Assembly: GCA_900551305.1 (NCBI GenBank)
Contig: URVK01000112.1
Coordinates: 1 to 5,983 of the forward strand
Direction: 5' to 3'
DNA from: an uncultured Collinsella sp.
GTDB lineage: Bacteria > Actinomycetota > Coriobacteriia > Coriobacteriales > Coriobacteriaceae
Length of the DNA: 5,983 nt
A model generated the notes under the pieces. The model was not told the DNA's origin. It made no database searches and saw only the letters and a list, made by a program, of their open reading frames with translations. Shown in pieces: positions 1-3,920 of the stretch. A program made the translations under genes and the position numbers. The first letter of the stretch is position 1. Each line of letters opens with the position of its first letter.

Positions 1-567
1 CTCACGCGCCCCGCGGTTACCAAGATCATGGCCGCCAGCCCCGAGACCTCGGCCATGCTGCGCACAACCTACGCGCTCACGCAGCTCGAAGGCTCCAATG
101 CGCACAATGTGCTGCCACCAGCTGCTCGCGCCAACTTCAACGTGCGCATCGCTCCGTTTGAGAGTATCGCCGATGCCGTTGAGCGCGCCCGCAAGCTCGC
201 CGCCCAGCAGTGCCGCGCCTCGGGCGTAAGCCCCGACCATGTCACCGTCGAAATCAACGAGGCGATTCCCTACACCGAGCCCGCGCCCATCTCGCCTTAC
301 GAAGACGATGCCGCCTTCAACTACATCCATCGCTGCGTGTCGGGTGTCTATCCCGAGGCCGGCTTTGCTCCCTACGTGCAGAACTCCTGCACCGACTCGC
401 GCGAGTTCAACGAGATCTGCGATCGCGTCTACCGCTTCTGCGGCTTTATCTACTCGGGTGAGGCACGCAAGCTCATCCATGCCGCCAACGAACGCATCGG
501 CGTCGACGTCTACAAGCGCGGTATCGAATTCTATGTGGCGTTTCTCGCCAACCTTGGACAACTGTAG
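1..567 (+). CDS. M20-family metallopeptidase, C-terminal part (5' end outside window)
   Basis: The frame is open from base 1 to the TAG at 565-567, giving 188 residues with no stop, so the gene starts upstream of the window. The fragment covers the end of the lid/dimerisation domain and the C-terminal half of the catalytic domain. Residues 36-50 (NVLPPAARANFNVRI) match the conserved lid-domain strand of the carboxypeptidase S/PM20D1-like branch of M20. Residues 131-134 (TDSR) and the HAANERI block with His160 match the C-terminal catalytic segment, where this histidine is a zinc ligand. The N-terminal metal-binding motifs lie outside the window. The family is known to hydrolyse peptides or N-acyl amino acids with two zinc ions; the substrate here cannot be told. 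The MFS gene follows after 53 bp on the same strand, with a hairpin between them. Family assignment is solid; substrate is open. Confidence 0.88.
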   Translation, partial: LTRPAVTKIMAASPETSAMLRTTYALTQLEGSNAHNVLPPAARANFNVRIAPFESIADAVERARKLAAQQCRASGVSPDHVTVEINEAIPYTEPAPISPYEDDAAFNYIHRCVSGVYPEAGFAPYVQNSCTDSREFNEICDRVYRFCGFIYSGEARKLIHAANERIGVDVYKRGIEFYVAFLANLGQL

Positions 568-570
568 GAC

Positions 571-601
571 GGGAGGGCCGATAGCGCCCCTCCCCGCTTT
601 T
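571..601 (+). terminator. Terminator-like hairpin between the M20 peptidase and the MFS gene
   Basis: GGGAGGG (571-577) pairs perfectly with CCCTCCC (588-594), a 7-bp GC-rich stem that can be extended by C578-G586 with a bulged C. It is followed by CGC and then TTTT (598-601). It starts 3 nt after the peptidase stop codon. The U-tract is short and set 3 nt from the stem, so this may be a leaky terminator or an mRNA-stabilising hairpin rather than a full stop to transcription. Confidence 0.5.
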
Positions 602-620
602 ACCGACCAGGAGAACCAGC

Positions 621-1940
621 ATGACCCAACCAAATCTTAAGCGGGCGGCCCGGCTCGACACCAAGGCCGTCGCCCTCGCCTCCCTACCCTTTATGGGCAT
701 GATCAGCTTTTGGCAGGTCTACGACGGCATCGTTCCCAAGATGCTCACAGGGACCTTTGGCCTATCCAACTCGCTCACCGGCGCGATCATGGCCATCGAT
801 AATGTCTTTGGCTTGTTCCTGCTTCCGCTCTTTGGCATCCTCTCGGACCGCTGCGCAAGCAAACTCGGACGTCGAACGCCCTTTATCTTGGGCGGCTCCG
901 CGGTGGCAATGCTCTCCGTCCCGCTCATCGCGATTGCCAACAACATGGGCAGCCTACCTCTGCTCATTGGCGCGATTATCCTCACGCTTTTGGCAATATG
1001 TGCCTACCGCACCATGACGGTTGCCATCGTGGCCGATATTACGCCTCGCCCACTTCGAACCAAGGCGGACTCAATCGAGAAGATCGTCGGCTATGCGGGA
1101 ACGGGCCTTATGCTCGTCGCCATCTCGGTCATGGTTCCCAGGGCCGACAAACCCAATTATCTTCCGCTCTTTATCTTGCAGGCCGCCTTTATCCTCGTGT
1201 CGGCCGTTGTCTACGGCATCTTTGTCCGTGAGCCCGCCCTCGTCGAAAAGATGCGCGAGAAATCGCTGTCCATGGGCATCGACGAAGATCAGATTGACAA
1301 AGATGACTCCCCCGAGGCCGGCGGTAAAGATCGCGTTGCAGACGCCGGCGTACACCGCTCCATCATCATGCTGCTCGCTGCAACGTTTTTCTACTACATG
1401 AGCTATAACGCCATGACCACCAATATCAGCCGTTATGCCGATATGTTCTACGGCATGGAGGGCGGTTCCTATGCCATCATCAATATCGCGACGATTGCAG
1501 GCGCGCTGCTAAGCTACGTACCCCTGGCAAACCTTTCGCTCAAAATCGGCCGCAAAAAGGTCGCCCTGGGCACCGCCGTCATCATGGTTTTGTGCCCCGC
1601 GCTTCTTTGGCTGGCACCCGGCTTCTCGCCCGTGTTGTACGGCGTCTTTTTGTTGATGGGCGTCGCGTTGGGCGGCGTGGACCTGTGCGTGTACACGATG
1701 ATTCTGGAGTGCTGCAGCTCCCAAAGCGTAGGCCGCTACTCCGGTTACTACTACACCGTGAGCATGGCGGCTCAGGTGGCGACACCGATTCTCTCCGGCA
1801 TCGTCATGGACGTGGCGCCGTCGATGCTCTTCGCCTACATCACGGCAATGGGCATGTTTATGGCCGCGAGCATTGCCGCCGCCAAACACGGCGACGCCAT
1901 CTTGATCGACGAGGTCGCTCGCCGCGAGGCAGCCGAGTAG
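621..1940 (+). CDS. MFS transporter, sugar/SLC45-like (GPH-related) type
   Basis: Complete 439-residue integral membrane protein. The ATG at 621 is preceded by AGGAGAA (609-615) at 5 nt spacing. Hydrophobic segments run through the protein in two halves, as in 12-helix MFS carriers. They are separated by a hydrophilic, probably cytoplasmic loop at about 203-246 with an acidic run near 221-229. The MFS motif A is seen at 72-86 (GILSDRCASKLGRRT) and its second-half relative at 304-313 (SLKIGRKK). The block at 129-152 (YRTMTVAIVADITP followed by R-x-K-A-D) resembles the R...DxTP...R...N signature of sucrose/glycoside-type symporters. Transport of a sugar or glycoside by cation symport is therefore likely from family knowledge, but the substrate is not determined. 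Linkage to an M20 peptidase upstream could instead hint at uptake of a peptide or acyl-amino-acid product. A strong terminator follows 24 nt after the stop. Confidence 0.9.
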   Translation: MTQPNLKRAARLDTKAVALASLPFMGMISFWQVYDGIVPKMLTGTFGLSNSLTGAIMAIDNVFGLFLLPLFGILSDRCASKLGRRTPFILGGSAVAMLSVPLIAIANNMGSLPLLIGAIILTLLAICAYRTMTVAIVADITPRPLRTKADSIEKIVGYAGTGLMLVAISVMVPRADKPNYLPLFILQAAFILVSAVVYGIFVREPALVEKMREKSLSMGIDEDQIDKDDSPEAGGKDRVADAGVHRSIIMLLAATFFYYMSYNAMTTNISRYADMFYGMEGGSYAIINIATIAGALLSYVPLANLSLKIGRKKVALGTAVIMVLCPALLWLAPGFSPVLYGVFLLMGVALGGVDLCVYTMILECCSSQSVGRYSGYYYTVSMAAQVATPILSGIVMDVAPSMLFAYITAMGMFMAASIAAAKHGDAILIDEVARREAAE

Positions 1941-1964
1941 AAGTGCACGCCAATATTGAGCAAT

Positions 1965-2003
1965 GGAGCCGGATGGGGGCATTTCCCATCCAGCTCCTTT
2001 TCT
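1965..2003 (+). terminator. Intrinsic terminator of the peptidase/MFS unit
   Basis: GGAGC (1965-1969) plus GGATGGG (1971-1977) pair with CCCATCC (1985-1991) plus GCTCC (1993-1997). This makes a 12-bp stem with a single C-A mismatch and a 7-nt loop (GGCATTT). TTTTCT follows at once (1998-2003). It starts 24 nt after the MFS stop. On the minus strand the same hairpin is followed by ATTGCTC, not a U-run, so it is at best a weak terminator for the converging minus-strand genes. Confidence 0.88.
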
Positions 2004-2027
2004 CATCCTCAAGAGGCTCGTCGAAGC

Positions 2028-2351
2028 CTACCCCACCGTGACGGATTCCCCGGTAAAGGCACTCATCATCAACAGGACAAAGAAGACCAGGTAGCTGACA
2101 CTCAGCAGGTACGCAATGATCAGAAAGAAGACCCATCCGACATTGGTGTTACCGTCGGCACGGCGTTGCTCGCGATTGCGGCAGAGCCAAATCGTCACGC
2201 CAATGGCCACAATCAACAGCACAAGTGCCGCTGCCGCCAGTCCAGCAAGCGCAAACATCACGCCAATGCTCACAGCAATAACCGGGAGCAGTAGCAAGCC
2301 GCATCCGCACCCACCAGGACTATATACGGCAGACTGTCGGCGTCGTTCCAT
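2028..2351 (-). CDS. Small membrane protein of unknown function (three predicted TM segments)
   Basis: I do not recognise this gene. It encodes 107 residues from an ATG at 2351. A basic N-terminus (MERRR) and a GGCGCG stretch (residues 13-18) lead into hydrophobic segments at about 17-37 and 38-57. A charged loop (CRNREQRRAD, 57-66) follows, then a third long hydrophobic segment at about 72-98 and a short polar tail. By the positive-inside rule the loop at 57-66 is likely cytoplasmic. The start is a choice: a GTG at 2357 overlaps the upstream amidohydrolase stop (GTGA). But GGAG at 2357-2360 sits 5 nt before the ATG at 2351 and overlaps that GTG, so I prefer the ATG. The start lies 2 nt past the upstream stop codon, which suggests translational coupling and one transcript with the M20 amidohydrolase. 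Whether it partners that enzyme, for example as a membrane anchor or exporter subunit, is speculation. Confidence 0.72.
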   Translation of the reverse strand: MERRRQSAVYSPGGCGCGLLLLPVIAVSIGVMFALAGLAAAALVLLIVAIGVTIWLCRNREQRRADGNTNVGWVFFLIIAYLLSVSYLVFFVLLMMSAFTGESVTVG

Positions 2352-2353
2352 CG

Positions 2354-3541
2354 TCACTCCAAGTCAAGCAATCGTTTGTAGACATCGAGGCCCTTGAGCA
2401 GGATTTCCTCGTCAAAGAGCATGGTATCGGTGTGAAGGGCGCCCATCGCATAGGCTGGGCAGCCATCAGCGTCGATCGGGTTTTCCTGTCCCTCTGGCAC
2501 GCCCGTGCCCAGCAAGAAGAACACGCCCGGCAGATAGCGCTGATAGAAAGCGAAGTCCTCGGCAATCAGCAAAGGCTCATCCACGAGCTGCAGCTCGGGC
2601 AAGGCAGGCGCGACATTGGCAAACAACTCGGGGTCGTTGTCGACCGGCGGATAGCCCTCGGCAAAATCGAGATCGTACGTGCAGCCCGTTGCAGCGCACG
2701 CCTCGTCGAGTACACGGTGCACGCCCTCGCGCGCACGGTCGAACATGTCGTCCGTAAACACACGCAGGCTGCCGGCAACACGGGCCTCCCCCGCCACCGC
2801 GTTGCAGACGGTCCCGGCCTGCAGCAGGCCGAACTTACCAATGCAGGGTTCATCGGCGCCCAACTCGTCCATCAATTCACGCTCGGCAACCAAGAACTTG
2901 GCAGCCGCCAGCGCAGCATCGTGCGATTCGTTTACGGGAACGCCGTAGGTCTTGGCGATATGGATGCTTGTCCCGTGAATGTGCACGTGCGTCTCGCTCG
3001 AACGCGCCAGCAGCGGACCGGAACAACTCGCCAACGTGCCGGCAGGCAGATCGGGCCACACATGGAAGCCAAAAATTCGGTCGACCCCGTAGCGCTCGAA
3101 CACGCCGCTCTCGCATACCGTCTTGGCGCCACCGGTCGTTTCCTCGGCCGGCTGGAACACAAAGAGCACGTTGCGCTTGATGGCACCCGGCTGCTCGCGA
3201 ATCGTACGGTCGACATACGTCGCGGCGGCAAGTGCCATGGCCATATGTCCGTCGTGTCCGCAAGCGTGCATCTTTCCGGGATGCGTCGAGGCAAAGACCG
3301 CACCCGTCGCCTCCGCGATGGGCAGGGCGTCCATGTCGGCGCGAATCGCCGTGGCATGCGTGGCACCAACGCCAGCGTCGAAGAAAGCGCAGACGCAGCT
3401 GGGGCACGGATGGGTCACTTCGCAGGTGAGTGGTGCCAACACGCCCTCGATATAGGCTATTGTTTGAGGAAGATCGAAATCGAGCTCCGGAATGCGATGC
3501 AGGTCGCGACGATAGCGACGAAGTTCTTGGAGCTCGGTCAT
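2354..3541 (-). CDS. M20 family amidohydrolase (hippurate hydrolase/N-acyl-amino-acid amidohydrolase type)
   Basis: Complete 395-residue soluble enzyme, typical length for the M20D amidohydrolases. The start at 3541 (MTELQELRRYRRDLHRIPEL) is chosen because AAAGGA lies 6 nt upstream and the family's RRDLHRxPEL motif follows directly. The frame stays open further upstream, but that part has no family character. Visible motifs: RADMDALP (68-74), HACGHDGH (92-99, ligands Cys94 and His96), PAEE (131-134), FGFHVWPDLPAGT (157-169, His160), the lid-domain histidine His194 in GTSIHIAK, AEDFAFY (327-333) and the C-terminal His370. All expected metal and catalytic positions are present, so it should be active. 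Family members remove acyl groups from amino acids, including hippurate, indole-acetyl amino acids and N-acetyl-diaminopimelate. Its divergent neighbour is the lysine operon, which makes the last substrate worth testing, but the sequence does not prove it. A small membrane gene follows almost without gap. Confidence 0.92.
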   Translation of the reverse strand: MTELQELRRYRRDLHRIPELDFDLPQTIAYIEGVLAPLTCEVTHPCPSCVCAFFDAGVGATHATAIRADMDALPIAEATGAVFASTHPGKMHACGHDGHMAMALAAATYVDRTIREQPGAIKRNVLFVFQPAEETTGGAKTVCESGVFERYGVDRIFGFHVWPDLPAGTLASCSGPLLARSSETHVHIHGTSIHIAKTYGVPVNESHDAALAAAKFLVAERELMDELGADEPCIGKFGLLQAGTVCNAVAGEARVAGSLRVFTDDMFDRAREGVHRVLDEACAATGCTYDLDFAEGYPPVDNDPELFANVAPALPELQLVDEPLLIAEDFAFYQRYLPGVFFLLGTGVPEGQENPIDADGCPAYAMGALHTDTMLFDEEILLKGLDVYKRLLDLE

Positions 3542-3572
3542 AAAGGATCCTTTCATGGGGCATTTCCATTCA

Positions 3573-3598
3573 CACAATATTGTGATGCAAAATTGTGA
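3573..3598. promoter_or_regulatory. Palindrome and direct-repeat cluster, possible operator in the amidohydrolase 5' region
   Basis: CACAATATTGTG at 3573-3584 is a perfect 12-bp palindrome. Read on the minus strand, TCACAAT occurs twice (3598-3592 and 3585-3579) at a 13-nt period. The cluster lies about 32 nt upstream of the amidohydrolase ATG and downstream of its likely promoter, a place suited to a repressor roadblock. No regulator can be named from the sequence. Confidence 0.4.
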
Positions 3599-3635
3599 CG
3601 CCCTTGTTTCCAGCATATCCCTGCATTTTTTAAAC

Positions 3636-3664
3636 GTTATATACGAATACTCTTGTTTGGTAAA
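3636..3664 (-). promoter_or_regulatory. Sigma70-type promoter for the amidohydrolase/small membrane protein unit
   Basis: On the minus strand TTTACC (3664-3659) serves as -35 and TATAAC (3641-3636) as -10, with the ideal spacer of 17 nt. Transcription would start near 3629, giving an 88-nt leader that contains the palindrome cluster at 3573-3598. The -10 matches consensus in 5 of 6 positions and the -35 in 4 of 6. It stands out in an AT-rich stretch of otherwise GC-rich DNA. Confidence 0.55.
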
Positions 3665-3690
3665 GTGCAACGTGGTAGGGTCGTTACCAC
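3653..3690 (+). promoter_or_regulatory. Candidate plus-strand promoter and inverted repeat just upstream of the riboswitch
   Basis: Transcription of the riboswitch must start upstream of about 3691. Two weak options are seen. One is an extended -10 TGGTAAAGT (3658-3666). The other is TTGTTT (3653-3658) with a 17-nt spacer to TAGGGT (3676-3681). Either would overlap the -35 of the divergent minus-strand promoter. GTGGTA (3672-3677) and TACCAC (3685-3690) form a 6-bp inverted repeat with a 7-nt spacer directly before the riboswitch; it could be an operator or a leader hairpin. Neither promoter is convincing alone. Confidence 0.28.
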
Positions 3691-3850
3691 TTGATAGAGG
3701 CGCGGGCACGAAGAACCGCGGGCGAGCCGGCAGGCTTTGACCCCGTGGGGAGGCGAAACCCGCCGAACTGGGCTTTTCGGGCACGAACAACCTGGTGGGC
3801 CTGCGGGAAACACCCGCAGGACTGTCTGCAGCAATGCGGGAGCGCTATCC
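3691..3850 (+). promoter_or_regulatory. Lysine riboswitch (L-box) aptamer controlling lysA-dapA
   Basis: The segment carries the conserved blocks of the lysine riboswitch in the right order. It opens with GATAGAGGCGC (3693-3703). Next come GGGGAGGCG and GCCGAA in the P2/P3 region (3747-3766). An 8-bp P4 hairpin follows: CCTGCGGG (3800-3807) with CCCGCAGG (3813-3820). Then come the ACTGTC element (3821-3826), a small P5 of CTGCA-GCAA-TGCGG (3826-3839), and the closing CTATC. P1 is GATAG (3693-3697) with CTATC (3845-3849). B. subtilis lysC leader has the same GATAGAGG ... GGGGAG ... GCCGAA ... CTGTC ... GCTATC order. The aptamer binds lysine and lowers expression of lysine genes; the lysA-dapA frame starts 71 nt after it. 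The assignment is from recognised consensus elements plus visible pairing, not from a covariance search. Confidence 0.9.
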
Positions 3851-3910
3851 GGACATTGGGTCCACGCTATGCGGATTCGATGCGCAGATGGCGCCGTCTG
3901 GATAGCGAGG
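3843..3910 (+). promoter_or_regulatory. Riboswitch expression platform with competing helices, no U-tract
   Basis: CGCTATCCGGAC (3843-3854) can pair along all 12 positions with GTCTGGATAGCG (3896-3907), one pair being G-U. This uses the same CTATC that closes P1, so the two are mutually exclusive. A near-copy, CGCTATGCGGA (3865-3875), can pair with TCTGGATAGCG (3897-3907) with one G-G mismatch. It stays available when P1 is formed, and an inner GCGC-AGATG-GCGC hairpin (3882-3894) fits in its loop. The best Shine-Dalgarno candidate, GAGG (3907-3910), sits at the end of both helices, 10 nt before the lysA ATG. No U-run follows, so control at translation or by Rho is more likely than intrinsic termination. 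Confidence 0.55.
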
Positions 3911-3920
3911 TTTACGGGAC

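Noticed and set aside
2012..2025. GGCT/AGCC hairpin after the minus-strand small gene as its terminator
   Set aside because: The stem is only 4 bp and no U-run follows on the minus strand. I see no convincing terminator for that unit other than weak use of the shared hairpin at 1965-1997.
2352..2357. GTG at 2357 as start of the small membrane protein (GTGA overlap)
   Set aside because: The GGAG site overlaps this GTG and is well spaced only for the ATG at 2351. The GTG stays possible and would add two residues.
3542..3553. Perfect 12-bp palindrome AAAGGATCCTTT around the amidohydrolase SD
   Set aside because: It has no loop, so it cannot form a useful hairpin, and it is explained by the SD followed by a chance complement. 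An operator role cannot be excluded but has no support.
2432..3598. Plus-strand open frame of 388 codons opposite the M20 amidohydrolase
   Set aside because: It is the shadow of a gene with complete M20 motifs. The product is Arg/His/Gly-rich with no recognisable domain.
3542..3790. N-terminal extension of the M20 amidohydrolase up to an ATG at 3790
   Set aside because: The extra 83 codons run through its own promoter region and antisense to the lysine riboswitch. They look non-coding, while ATG 3541 has a good SD and starts right before the family motif.
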